DNA of 64,000 nt from a virus. Shown piece by piece: positions 1-7,670 of the stretch. The notes under the pieces are model-generated. The model worked only from the letters and a program-made list of their open reading frames with translations. It made no database searches and was not told the origin of the DNA. The stretch spans positions 1 through 64,000 of IMG/VR virus record IMGVR_UViG_3300046780_000088; one strand, written 5' to 3'. Numbering within the stretch: the first letter of the stretch is position 1; the number at the start of each line of letters is the position of its first letter. The translations under genes were made by a program, and so were the position numbers.

Positions 1-11
1 GATAGTAGATA

Positions 12-764
12 ATGCCAACGAGTCGTCATCATGTGATGATGGAAGTTGGTCCTCGTCCTGTTCTCGCATTATATATTGCTGCTAACACAGCAGACTACGA
101 TTTATATACAGCAGCGGGATCGCCCGGTGCGGCAGTAAATGTTGTATTGACTTTGAATAGTGGAGTTAATACTTATCCATCAGCAACAGCTTTTGCTATA
201 AGACAATCGATAGCTTTTGCTGCTGGTAGCACGGTATTGTTTATCAATCTTGGTGGCGTATTCGGATTAGGTGGCGGCGGGGGCAGCGGTGCGTCTGGAG
301 CTTACCCGGCATCTGGTGGAGCGGGATCAATAGGTGGCACTGCTATCAACATCCTCAATGATTGGACCATCGACAACACTTATGGATTCATTTTTGGTGG
401 TGGCGATGGCGGAAATGGCGGTGATTCTGGAATCAATCCTCTTTTTCAAGTCCTCGGTGGCGGCGGAGGCGGTGGCGGGCAAGGGGCGCTTAATTTGGTA
501 ACAGGCGGTATTGGTGGAAGCGGTGGTTCTGGAACTGGTTCGGGTGGTTCTTCAAGTACAAGTGGAAATGCTGGTACAAATTTGCAAAATGGGATTGGTG
601 GAAATGGCGCTACTACTGGCTCACCCTATGATGGTTATCAAGGTGGGAATGGATATGATGGTGGTACTTGGGGAAATAACGGTAAAGCAATCGCTCTTAA
701 TGGACATACTGTGACGTGGACAGGCGGAAATAATCCTACGCAAGTTAAAGGTGCAGTATCGTGA
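12..764 (+). CDS. glycine-rich tail or adhesin-like protein
   Basis: The first 90 residues are a mixed hydrophobic region. From about residue 82 the chain becomes a long run of Gly-rich blocks (GGGGGSG, GGGDGGNGG, GGGGGGGGQG) separated by short Asn/Ser/Thr stretches. Such blocks occur in phage tail-tip adhesins that form polyglycine type II sandwiches, so a receptor-contacting or tail role is plausible. An in-frame TAG just upstream makes the first ATG the likely start. It overlaps the endolysin gene by 4 nt (GTGA), so the tail region probably ends here. No recognised domain; the function is inferred from composition and position. Confidence 0.6.
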   Translation: MPTSRHHVMMEVGPRPVLALYIAANTADYDLYTAAGSPGAAVNVVLTLNSGVNTYPSATAFAIRQSIAFAAGSTVLFINLGGVFGLGGGGGSGASGAYPASGGAGSIGGTAINILNDWTIDNTYGFIFGGGDGGNGGDSGINPLFQVLGGGGGGGGQGALNLVTGGIGGSGGSGTGSGGSSSTSGNAGTNLQNGIGGNGATTGSPYDGYQGGNGYDGGTWGNNGKAIALNGHTVTWTGGNNPTQVKGAVS

Positions 765-1303
765 CAAATTTTGAATTCGCTCTTTCTATTCTCTGGCCCG
801 AAGAGGGAAAATTCTCTAACACGCCCGGTGATCGAGGCGGTCGCACAATGTATGGTGTAACGCAAAAAGTGTTCGATGAATGGCGAACATTCATTGGCAA
901 CCAACACGCTGATGTAAGCACGATCACGCAAGAAGAAGCACAGGATTTGTATCAGAGAATGTTTTGGCGCAAAGCACATTGCGATGACATGCCTAAGCGC
1001 CTTGGAACAATGGTGTTCGACATCGCAGTTAATAGTGGCCCTCATACCGCAATCGTTTTGTTGCAACGTGCGGTTGGTGCAAATGACGATGGACAATGGG
1101 GTGATCAAACGAAGCAACGTGTCGATAGCGCAACATCAGATAGCGCAGTAGAAGACAACACATTGCGAACTCTTACTGTTTTTCGTTCTGTATTTGAAGA
1201 GAAGGTGATAGAAGCACACCCCGAAGACGAACAGTTCCGGCATGGATGGGACAATCGCTTCAGAAATTTGCTCAATAATTTGTTAGCGGCAAATGCCGCA
1301 TGA
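761..1303 (+). CDS. endolysin, glycosyl hydrolase 108 family
   Basis: 180-residue muramidase-type endolysin expected to cleave peptidoglycan at lysis. The N-terminus carries the GH108 signature: an E-E-G around residue 15 (candidate catalytic Glu), then PGDRGGRT and YGVTQ. The C-terminal part (residues 90-175) resembles the peptidoglycan-binding half usual in this family, and the length is typical. GTG start overlapping the previous stop. No signal peptide is visible, so export would need a holin; candidate holin and spanin genes follow directly. Confidence 0.88.
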   Translation: MTNFEFALSILWPEEGKFSNTPGDRGGRTMYGVTQKVFDEWRTFIGNQHADVSTITQEEAQDLYQRMFWRKAHCDDMPKRLGTMVFDIAVNSGPHTAIVLLQRAVGANDDGQWGDQTKQRVDSATSDSAVEDNTLRTLTVFRSVFEEKVIEAHPEDEQFRHGWDNRFRNLLNNLLAANAA

Positions 1304-1317
1304 CTTGGAGATACCAA

Positions 1318-1716
1318 ATGAAAACTTTTTTGTTTGCAGTTCTTGCCGCATTAGTGGTTGTGGCGTGCAGTGAAAAGACCGCTCCTGAAACTCCCGTTGC
1401 GCCGGTCGCACCCGCTGTCGTGGTTGCGCCTCAAGCTGCGCCTGTTACCGCTGTCGCACAAACAGATGTTGTTTCTCCGACGCCGGTTGCAAACAGGGAT
1501 ACGAAGGTCGTTGAGACAAAGACAACAGCGCCCGCAAAAACTAACGCAAAGCGCGTTTCAACGTCTGCTGAAAAGGCCGCATATGCAAAGGCCAAAAAGA
1601 ATGCAACCAGAGCAGCATGTCTTCGCAAACTTGTTGATCAAAAGATTGACGGTGATGTGAAGGCAGGACAATGGCGTGACTTCGGAAACGTTTTGAAGTC
1701 GAAAGTTTGTGCGTGA
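1318..1716 (+). CDS. secreted lipoprotein, Ala/Val/Pro-rich
   Basis: Start placed at the ATG preceded by TTGGAG. This gives a type II signal peptide (Lys, hydrophobic core, then V-V-A-C lipobox), so a lipoprotein is expected. The mature chain is low complexity (Pro-Val-Ala repeats, Thr/Lys-rich) and ends in a Lys/Arg-rich segment with two cysteines. It sits in the lysis cassette and may be an envelope or spanin-type factor. No family recognised. Confidence 0.7.
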   Translation: MKTFLFAVLAALVVVACSEKTAPETPVAPVAPAVVVAPQAAPVTAVAQTDVVSPTPVANRDTKVVETKTTAPAKTNAKRVSTSAEKAAYAKAKKNATRAACLRKLVDQKIDGDVKAGQWRDFGNVLKSKVCA

Positions 1717-2090
1717 TGTTGGGAACAACCCCAACTCGACGCGACATCTATCTGTCGGCGATCAAAGCTGATGGAACTGTAAACGTCGGTTATCTTGTGA
1801 TGTTCAAAGCACTGCGCGTTATGATTGGCGGTGTTGTTGTGGCAAGTTTAATTGCCATCTATGCTGTGTGGACTAGCGCTGCTGCTGCGTCTGAAATTCT
1901 ACGCTCATATGGATACGGCACCGGAGCGATTGCTGGTGGATTCGCTACAACGCTTGGTGCTATTGGTTTGTTCATGTGGGGTGACAGTCATACACCGCCA
2001 GTGCAACCGGGCACAGTGACCGAAATAAAAACGACGACTGTTGATCATGACGACCCCAAAGACAAAACAACCGCTATCGTTACGAGCTAG
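1716..2090 (+). CDS. two-TM membrane protein, holin candidate
   Basis: Two hydrophobic segments (about residues 28-50 and 68-86) with a basic N-terminus and a short charged tail give holin-like topology. It lies directly after the endolysin and lipoprotein genes; the ATG overlaps the previous TGA by one base. Size (124 aa) and placement fit a holin, but no family motif is visible, so it could be another lysis-cassette membrane protein. Confidence 0.55.
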   Translation: MLGTTPTRRDIYLSAIKADGTVNVGYLVMFKALRVMIGGVVVASLIAIYAVWTSAAAASEILRSYGYGTGAIAGGFATTLGAIGLFMWGDSHTPPVQPGTVTEIKTTTVDHDDPKDKTTAIVTS

Positions 2091-2409
2091 GTTTCATCGC
2101 TATCCATACATCGCATGGGGAACGGTCAGTTCCATCTTTGTGATACTTGGAATTTTAGGTGGCGGAACTTTATGGCTTGTGAAACAGATCGTGTGGCAAT
2201 ACGATCTTCAAGCGCATGTCCAAGAAGAAACAGTTGTCAATCGTTGGCAGACTTATGGAATGCTGCGACTCGAAGCTGTTATCTTGAAACATGAACTGGA
2301 TGATTGCAGTGCCAAGCGAGGATCGAATTGTTCGGACATTAGTGAGCAGTTGGCAGATGTTAAGCAGCGTGCAGCAACGGCACACAACGAAGCAATGAAA
2401 AGGCAATGA
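2047..2409 (+). CDS. single-TM membrane protein in lysis cassette
   Basis: 121 residues with a basic N-terminus, one TM segment near residues 25-48 and an alpha-helical tail holding two cysteines (DDCSAKRGSNC). It overlaps the preceding gene by 44 nt in another frame, typical of compact lysis cassettes. Function unknown; a second holin, antiholin or envelope protein are possibilities. Confidence 0.55.
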   Translation: MTTPKTKQPLSLRARFHRYPYIAWGTVSSIFVILGILGGGTLWLVKQIVWQYDLQAHVQEETVVNRWQTYGMLRLEAVILKHELDDCSAKRGSNCSDISEQLADVKQRAATAHNEAMKRQ

Positions 2410-2882
2410 TGAAAAACCAAAAAGGATTAGGACTCGTTGAACTTATCATTTGGGTCGTGATTGCGGCAGCGGTTTGTGCTTTCGTCTATCATGCTATCGA
2501 TGTTTATTTCATTGAGCCTGCCGTCAAGGTTGCAACAACTAAGCAGATGGCAGCAGATGAAATCGTACTCGAACAAGTCAAAGCTGATCGTGACAAGTGG
2601 CAAGCAGCAGAACAATCGCGTGAGCTTGAAAATCGAGGGATGCAGAGTGAGCTTGAAGGGTTGAAGGGTACGCTTAGATCACTTGACAAACTTACTGCTG
2701 CGCGTGTTGCTCGATCTGCTGCGCTCGCTGCTGAAGCCTTGAAAGGTGAGGCTGACGCGAAAGCTGAGTCGGAGCGCTTGCGAGTTCTTGCGCAAGGTCC
2801 GGCCAAGTCGGGCACCGCAGACGAAAAGCTGAAGCGTATAGAAGCAGAACAGATTCGATTCTTTGGGATTGTATCGCCATGA
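2406..2882 (+). CDS. Rz-like inner-membrane spanin candidate with prepilin-like N-terminus
   Basis: 158 residues: one N-terminal TM helix followed by a long charged coiled coil (about residues 45-145), as in Rz i-spanins. The next gene encodes a short Pro-rich lipoprotein, as in Rz1, with a 4-nt overlap. Oddly, the N-terminus reads KGLGLVELIIW, matching the type IV prepilin pattern (Gly, then Glu at +5, then hydrophobic), which is not usual for spanins. Spanin role is inferred from architecture and context. Confidence 0.65.
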   Translation: MMKNQKGLGLVELIIWVVIAAAVCAFVYHAIDVYFIEPAVKVATTKQMAADEIVLEQVKADRDKWQAAEQSRELENRGMQSELEGLKGTLRSLDKLTAARVARSAALAAEALKGEADAKAESERLRVLAQGPAKSGTADEKLKRIEAEQIRFFGIVSP

Positions 2883-3238
2883 AAATACTGTTTCGAATTG
2901 GCTTCATGATGTACTTGTTTGGCTTGCTCTATGGTTGCGCTCTTGGACCGCCGAAACCTGATACCACGCCAGTTGCGACAAGCGTGCAGACGATTGAAGT
3001 ACCAACGCCTTACCCTGTTCCATGTATTGCTGCAAAGGACGTTCCGCCTGTTCCCGTTCTTTTGCAGATCGATGTTAAAGCATCGGACCCTGAACAAAGG
3101 AATGCGGCAATCATCGAGTATGCCGAAGCGCTGCACCGATACAAGAAGCTTGTGAGCGGACTTGTTGATCAATGCGTCATAGGAGATTCAAATGTTAAAA
3201 CTCCTGACAATGTTGTGGCTGTTCCTGTCGTCAAGTGA
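2879..3238 (+). CDS. Rz1-like outer-membrane lipoprotein (o-spanin candidate)
   Basis: Signal peptide ending in an LLYGC lipobox, then a Pro-rich segment with many PVP/PYP motifs, as in Rz1 o-spanins. At 119 residues it is longer than many Rz1 proteins and is placed after, not nested inside, the i-spanin gene (4-nt overlap). With the upstream coiled-coil membrane protein it probably disrupts the outer membrane at lysis. Confidence 0.65.
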   Translation: MKILFRIGFMMYLFGLLYGCALGPPKPDTTPVATSVQTIEVPTPYPVPCIAAKDVPPVPVLLQIDVKASDPEQRNAAIIEYAEALHRYKKLVSGLVDQCVIGDSNVKTPDNVVAVPVVK

Positions 3239-3632
3239 CGCGGCAATTGCCCAATCATTGCAAGCTGTAACCGATACTGTAAAAAGTAACGGCGGTAACA
3301 ATTTGTGGGTTGCTGGTTTAGTAGTACTCGTACTTGGTGGCTTGTATTATTTCTTCGTTTATCGAAAGAGGCATCCGAGCGCACCGAATCCTTTGCCTGC
3401 TGTTGAAAGCGGAGCGAAGGGTGTGTTCGCAAAAGTAGAGAGTATGTTTGGTAAGTCTTCGGCACCAGCGGTCGATGCACATCAGCAGGCAATAGCTGCT
3501 GTCAATGCAATGCCGATTAGTGACGAACATAAAGCAGCATTAGCAGAGCAAATCAAGAATACACCAATCGTTGTGCCACAAACTGTTCCAGTTGTGGTGA
3601 TCGATGGTGTCAGATATGTACCGGAGAAATGA
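3192..3632 (+). CDS. signal-anchored membrane protein of the lysis region
   Basis: 146 residues with a cleavable-looking signal (ending near AIAQ), a TM helix around residues 38-58 and an Ala-rich cytosolic or periplasmic tail. A strong AGGAG ribosome site precedes the start, which overlaps the upstream lipoprotein gene by 47 nt. No family recognised. Confidence 0.6.
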   Translation: MLKLLTMLWLFLSSSDAAIAQSLQAVTDTVKSNGGNNLWVAGLVVLVLGGLYYFFVYRKRHPSAPNPLPAVESGAKGVFAKVESMFGKSSAPAVDAHQQAIAAVNAMPISDEHKAALAEQIKNTPIVVPQTVPVVVIDGVRYVPEK

Positions 3633-4010
3633 ATGTGGGATTCGGATAGCAGAAAACTTGACGTGCTATTGAGGCGCGTAGAAGAATTGCACGAACGTTT
3701 CGACGGATTTTTTAGATACACAATTCACCAAGGAAAACACATGACACAAGAACTCGATGCACTGACACAGGCTGTTGCAACAACTGAAGACGACGAAGCA
3801 CGCGCAATTGTTCTGTTGCAAGGTTTGGCAGCACAAATTGCTAGTAACGCAAATGATCCGGCGAAGTTGCAGGCATTGGCTGACGGTTTGAATTTGAAGG
3901 CGCAAGCGCTGAAGGATGCGATGGACGGTATTTCGCCGTCGCCCGCTCCTGTTGTGACACCGCCGACAGATACTACACCGCCTTCGACTGACACTACACC
4001 GAGCGCGTAA
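3633..4010 (+). CDS. small helical phage protein with Pro/Thr tail
   Basis: 125 residues from the ATG adjoining the previous stop. A second in-frame ATG at 3741 has a better ribosome site (AAGGA) and yields an 89-residue protein starting MTQELDALTQ; both forms may be made. The core is a predicted helix (DEARAIVLLQGLAAQI) and the end is a Pro/Thr/Asp tail. Small phage proteins of this style are common near tail or lysis genes; function unknown. It is the last plus-strand gene before the tRNA cluster. Confidence 0.6.
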   Translation: MWDSDSRKLDVLLRRVEELHERFDGFFRYTIHQGKHMTQELDALTQAVATTEDDEARAIVLLQGLAAQIASNANDPAKLQALADGLNLKAQALKDAMDGISPSPAPVVTPPTDTTPPSTDTTPSA

Positions 4011-4022
4011 GAACGCTTCGAT

Positions 4023-4110
4023 ACGGGGCAACAAGAATTGCCAGCAATGGCAATGCGTCAAGCCGATAGTGACGCTTAATAACATCGGCAGTCAATGATG
4101 AGCGCCCCGT
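4023..4110 (+). ncRNA. candidate structured RNA closed by a 7-bp stem
   Basis: ACGGGGC (4023-4029) pairs with GCCCCGT (4104-4110). Inside are a perfect hairpin ATTGCCA/TGGCAAT and a second GCGTCA/TGACGC stem. It lies between the last lysis-region gene and the tRNA promoter. No T-run follows, so it is not a simple terminator, and it lacks tRNA T-arm sequence. Confidence 0.35.
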
Positions 4111-4174
4111 TTGTATCTCCCGCTCGGGCATTGATCGGCGGCGGCAGTGATGTCGCCGTTCGTCATTGCTCTAC

Positions 4175-4216
4175 GGAACTTTTTTGATATTCGGTTGTCT
4201 ACCCTTGGGGAAACCC
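4175..4216 (+). promoter_or_regulatory. ECF-type promoter element, copy A (drives tRNA cluster)
   Basis: GGAACTT, 15 nt, GTCTACCC, then CTTGGGGAAACCC. One of five copies in the window with identical internal spacing. The -35/-10 pair matches the layout known for sigmaE-like ECF promoters. It points at the tRNA genes that start 150 bp downstream. Confidence 0.7.
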
Positions 4217-4367
4217 AAGCGACACATGGCGTGCCCATGTGGACCTTTGCAGGGTTCTTGGAATCAAGCCAAGCAGATGAGAGTGCAACACACTACGGGC
4301 CGCGCACTGACGTAAAAACTGCAAAGCGGCGGGTAGGAGTGAAGATGTTTTCACGCAAACAGAATTC

Positions 4368-4443
4368 GGGGATATAGCTCAGTTGGTAGAGCAACTGCTT
4401 TGCACGCAGTAGGTCGTGGGTTCAACTCCCTCTGTCTCCACCA
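4368..4443 (+). tRNA. tRNA-Ala (anticodon TGC)
   Basis: Complete cloverleaf: acceptor GGGGATA pairs with TGTCTCC, anticodon stem ACTGC/GCAGT with loop TTTGCAC, T-loop TTCAACT, CCA encoded. Normal U33. Confidence 0.93.
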
Positions 4444-4447
4444 AGTT

Positions 4448-4539
4448 TTGTGGCCGGAACGGAACGTGGTAAGAGTGATCACACAAATCGAACCTTTCCG
4501 AAGGGTGTGACTTAAATAGCCTGTAGCTTGCCGCCACAA
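4448..4539 (+). ncRNA. structured spacer between tRNA-Ala and tRNA-Gly
   Basis: TTGTGGC (4448-4454) pairs with GCCACAA (4533-4539). Inside, TCACAC/GTGTGA encloses CCTT/AAGG. An AT-rich stretch follows before the next tRNA. Same layout as the spacer at 4632-4720; could be a processing structure or a small RNA. Confidence 0.35.
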
Positions 4540-4550
4540 TTTTTTATTTT

Positions 4551-4625
4551 GCGGGTGTGCCTAGACTGGAATGGTACTGATTTCCAATCAGTTATACGAG
4601 AGTTCGATTCTCTTCGCCCGCTCCA
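4551..4625 (+). tRNA. tRNA-Gly (anticodon TCC)
   Basis: Acceptor GCGGGTG/CGCCCGC, anticodon stem ACTGA/TCAGT with loop TTTCCAA, T-loop TTCGATT, discriminator T, CCA encoded. U33 present. Confidence 0.92.
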
Positions 4626-4631
4626 TTCAAT

Positions 4632-4720
4632 GCGGAATGACTACATCGTGTCAATGACGACAACAACGGTTGGTGCACGCTGTGTTGCTCGACTCAAATC
4701 ATCGCGTGTGATGATTCCGC
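4632..4720 (+). ncRNA. structured spacer between tRNA-Gly and tRNA-Thr
   Basis: GCGGAAT (4632-4638) pairs with ATTCCGC (4714-4720), with a hairpin ATCATC/GATGAT inside. Ends next to an AT-rich run before the tRNA, as in the preceding spacer. Confidence 0.35.
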
Positions 4721-4734
4721 TCCAATTTATTTTT

Positions 4735-4811
4735 GCCCTTGTAGCTCAGTCGGCAGAGCAAGTGCTTTGTAAGCACTAGGTCGAAGGTTCGAATCCATTC
4801 CTCGGGCACCA
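4735..4811 (+). tRNA. tRNA-Thr (anticodon TGT), irregular T-arm/acceptor
   Basis: D-arm, anticodon arm (AGTGC/GCACT, loop TTTGTAA) and encoded CCA are standard. The 3' half carries one extra base: after T-loop TTCGAAT comes CCATTCCTCGGGC, so either the T-stem or the acceptor has mismatches. Four acceptor GC pairs remain. It may be poorly functional or have acquired a one-base insertion. Confidence 0.75.
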
Positions 4812-4840
4812 TTTCTTTTTTACAGCATCGATTCGTGTTT

Positions 4841-4923
4841 GCCCTGATGGTGGAATTGATAGACACACCGGGCCAAGAACCCGGCGCGCAAGCGTGAAGG
4901 TTTGAATCCTTCTTGGGGCACCA
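4841..4923 (+). tRNA. tRNA-Leu (anticodon AAG), C33
   Basis: Class II layout with a short extra arm. Acceptor GCCCTGA/TTGGGGC, anticodon stem CCGGG/CCCGG with loop CCAAGAA, T-stem GAAGG/CCTTC, CCA encoded. Position 33 is C, not the near-universal U. Confidence 0.85.
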
Positions 4924-4934
4924 GTTATTTATAC

Positions 4935-5008
4935 GGTATTGTAGCTCAGGGGCAGAGCAGCGGGTCGATAACCCGCCGACGAAGGTTCGATTCCTTACAG
5001 TACCACCA
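4935..5008 (+). tRNA. tRNA-Ile (anticodon GAT), C33
   Basis: Acceptor GGTATTG/CAGTACC, anticodon stem GCGGG/CCCGC with loop TCGATAA, T-loop TTCGATT, CCA encoded. Position 33 is C. Confidence 0.87.
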
Positions 5009-5063
5009 GTGGCAGGACCGCCCGGAGCAAACCGTAGAACGAAGCACGGCGCGGACAAACTTA

Positions 5064-5100
5064 GGCCCGGACCCTTTTGATGGGGATTCCGGGCCTTTTT
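5064..5100 (+). terminator. rho-independent terminator of the tRNA operon
   Basis: GGCCCGGA (5064-5071) pairs with TCCGGGCC (5088-5095), followed by five T. It separates the plus-strand tRNA unit from the convergent minus-strand operon ending at 5147. A second GGGCC/GGCCC hairpin follows at about 5104-5120. Confidence 0.88.
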
Positions 5101-5146
5101 CTTGGGCCGTTTATAGGCCCGCCACGCTGTTCTAGGACGGTTCAGG

Positions 5147-5602
5147 CTATGGTGACGGCCCGGAAGACGGTACACCGCCTAGAACGGCCCAAAAAGCGTC
5201 CCAAAACGCCTGTCCGACCGGCACCTTTGCCCACATCATCGATCCACGGCGAAAGTCGGACAAAGTCCACAGGTTTATTACCCCTGCTTCCGACCCGGCT
5301 ATTAGGTACAGTTCATCAGCGATCCTGATCAACAGGTAACTCGCACCGCCTGCTTGTCTCTGGTTGATGTGCCAATTGATCTGTTCGACCGTGACCCCAT
5401 ACTTCTTGTCGAAGATCGGTTGCTCGGGATTGCGACGAACCGAACCGATCTTGATTTCAACCCAACACTCCAAACCGTTGCAGCAGATGTTTACATCTGG
5501 CACTCCATCGCCAACTGAATTTTCGATGCGATTGAGGCGCGCGAATTTCGGTGCATGATCGCGCAGCATTGTCCACACTGCTTTGCTTGTGATTCGCTTC
5601 AT
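5147..5602 (-). CDS. PD-(D/E)XK nuclease, VRR-NUC-like
   Basis: 151 residues with the nuclease core G-x-P-D followed by W-V-E-I-K (about residues 33-51) and a downstream Gln-rich helix (VEQINWHIN), the usual VRR-NUC arrangement. Such phage enzymes act on branched or flap DNA. AGGA precedes the start; ATGA overlap with the upstream small gene. It is the promoter-distal gene of the reductase operon. Confidence 0.75.
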   Translation of the reverse strand: MKRITSKAVWTMLRDHAPKFARLNRIENSVGDGVPDVNICCNGLECWVEIKIGSVRRNPEQPIFDKKYGVTVEQINWHINQRQAGGASYLLIRIADELYLIAGSEAGVINLWTLSDFRRGSMMWAKVPVGQAFWDAFWAVLGGVPSSGPSP

Positions 5603-5772
5603 CGATACATCCTGTTGAAAAACTCCATCGCGTACTTCTTCTTGTCATCGTATGCTTGTGAGTAACATGCACGAACTTCTTTCATGAATTGTTCAGGATC
5701 AACACCGTGTGCTACCGCTGTTTCGACAGCACGCCATACATCATCTGAGACTCGATTAGGAACGTCCATCAT
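5599..5772 (-). CDS. small helical protein, 57 aa
   Basis: Starts ATGATGGACGTT, with 4-nt ATGA overlaps both to the reductase stop and to the nuclease start, so it is almost certainly translated. The acidic/basic helical chain has a central GVDPEQF and a KKKYAMEFF tail. Function unknown. Confidence 0.7.
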   Translation of the reverse strand: MMDVPNRVSDDVWRAVETAVAHGVDPEQFMKEVRACYSQAYDDKKKYAMEFFNRMYR

Positions 5773-7670
5773 TCAATCTCGCAAACGCCAGCGCTGCACG
5801 CAAGGTCGCGCACGTTGTCAGTCGTGTCGATTCCGGCTTCGTATACACCGATCTGATCCCAAGGAACCACAACCTGTTTCGTCATCCATTCCTCATAGGT
5901 CTTTTGATCTATCTCCTGATACGGTGCTTGCTTGTAAACGTGTTCGCTGTGCGGCAGGAATGAAACACCGCTCAGTTCATCGAAGTGTTCATACACCCAT
6001 GCGCCGACAGCAAGCCATTCATGCTCCCTGACATAGATCGTGATCGACGCTTTGTGTTCGCACCAGTGACGATTGTAGAGCAACATCAGTTCGAGCATTT
6101 CAATCGCGCTTCGGTCGTTGCGCGTCACACAATGATCAGGTGACTTCACCGGGAAGTAAAACACATCGGTCTTCTCCGGTTTTGTGACATCGTCTTCGAC
6201 GTAGCAACCGGCTTCGCGCATCAGCTTCGAAAGTGGATCGGCCTTGTCCGCGCGCACCGTGCGCAAGTAGTACGCCGAATGCCTAGCATGAATGCCGCTG
6301 GCTGAATCGACAAGCTGCGATACCGTACCAGAAGGCTTGACGCATGTTGTCGCCACTGAAGGATTCACGCCAAGCATCTTGGCGAGCTTCGCATTCGTTG
6401 CCACGACTTCGTTGCGCAAGCGTTCGAGCAGACGACCAAGTGACCCTTCGTAGTCTTCGTACGTCAACGGATTGTCCATGATGCCTGTGAGCGATACGCC
6501 AAGCAGCGCTTCTTCTTCGGTGTTGCGCTGCCATGCTTTGCCAAGATAACGGAACTTTGTGAGGGTTGACTGAAGCGTTCCAAGGATCGCCGCTCCACGC
6601 ACCTTGCGCATCAGATCAGCTTCGGTATCGGTTGCACGCACGACAACTTCAGAAAGGTTGCAAAACTGTTTGCTGCGAAGAATGATTTCTGAGCAAGGGT
6701 TAGTGCCGGGATCGCGGATCGTTCTGCGACCGCTCTTCTCTGCTTGCTTGATGCTGGCGACTCGACTGAACAGTCCACGCTCGCCGCTCTTCGATTCGTA
6801 CAGCGACAACCATTCTTTCATGAACGCGCCGATGTCAGGCTTCTCTGTGTACGCTACGCTGTTGTTGGCGAGCTTGCGATGTCCGTCAGTGTCATACCAT
6901 GCGCCTTGCTTCGCTCCACGCATCCGATCATCGGACAGGTTGCTTAGTGAGATAAGCGCCGAACGACGAACACCGCCGACAACGATCACGTCGGCGATCT
7001 TGCACACAAGGTCGTGACATTCGAGGCTTGTGAGCTTGCGCCCTGCCGCGTTTTGAAAGACATGGATGCAATACTCGAACAGATCAACCAGCGGTTCCGG
7101 GCCTGACGCTCTTCCACCCATCGTCTTCAATCTCGCTCCTGCCGGTCGTACTTTGGATATATCGTACTTGGGAATCTCACCGTGCCACAGATAATTCAGC
7201 ATGGCGTGCAACGCGCTCGACCATCCGATCTTCGAGTCGGCAACCACGACAACAGAATCGACGTGTTCGAATTCATCCGCCACTGCCGGAAGCTTGTTGA
7301 CGAACTGACGCTCGACACTGAACCCAACTCCTGTTCCACACATCAGCGTGTACATGATTTCATCGAACGCTGTTATCTCATCAATCTCGCGGTACGAACA
7401 ATTGAACCCGGCAACGTTGTCGCGTTCGAGTGCTGCACCGGCAGTCATCAGGCAACGCATCGACGGCATTATTTCAAGCTTCAGGATCGCTTCGCGCAAC
7501 TCTTCATAGTCAACGACATCAGGGTATCGAGCTTTGAAGAAATCGATGTAGCGTGCGACAGTTTCAACCCAAGTCTCACGGCGCTTCTGTTCAGGGTTCC
7601 ACCTTGCGTAGCGTGACAGGTGGATGAACGATTGGTAATCGGTTGGGAGTTTTATAGACTCGTTTTTCAT
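5769..7670 (-). CDS. nrdJ: adenosylcobalamin-dependent (class II) ribonucleotide reductase
   Basis: 633 residues from the ATG with AGAGGGA upstream. It reduces ribonucleotides to deoxyribonucleotides for phage DNA synthesis, using B12. Visible family features: GFNCSYR near residue 88, a CGTGVGFS loop, NPCSE with the finger-loop Cys, the PSGTVSQL substrate loop, and a C-terminal C-x4-C (ACSAGVCE) that fits the redox shuttle of the monomeric L. leichmannii-type enzyme. Length is close to that family. It removes the need for an O2-dependent NrdAB and acts with DnaE and the deoxyribosyltransferases nearby. No intein seen. Confidence 0.92.
   Translation of the reverse strand: MKNESIKLPTDYQSFIHLSRYARWNPEQKRRETWVETVARYIDFFKARYPDVVDYEELREAILKLEIMPSMRCLMTAGAALERDNVAGFNCSYREIDEITAFDEIMYTLMCGTGVGFSVERQFVNKLPAVADEFEHVDSVVVVADSKIGWSSALHAMLNYLWHGEIPKYDISKVRPAGARLKTMGGRASGPEPLVDLFEYCIHVFQNAAGRKLTSLECHDLVCKIADVIVVGGVRRSALISLSNLSDDRMRGAKQGAWYDTDGHRKLANNSVAYTEKPDIGAFMKEWLSLYESKSGERGLFSRVASIKQAEKSGRRTIRDPGTNPCSEIILRSKQFCNLSEVVVRATDTEADLMRKVRGAAILGTLQSTLTKFRYLGKAWQRNTEEEALLGVSLTGIMDNPLTYEDYEGSLGRLLERLRNEVVATNAKLAKMLGVNPSVATTCVKPSGTVSQLVDSASGIHARHSAYYLRTVRADKADPLSKLMREAGCYVEDDVTKPEKTDVFYFPVKSPDHCVTRNDRSAIEMLELMLLYNRHWCEHKASITIYVREHEWLAVGAWVYEHFDELSGVSFLPHSEHVYKQAPYQEIDQKTYEEWMTKQVVVPWDQIGVYEAGIDTTDNVRDLACSAGVCEIE

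Noticed and set aside
4147-4779. Protein-coding ORFs across the first tRNA cluster
   Set aside because: They run through intact tRNA genes and lack ribosome sites.
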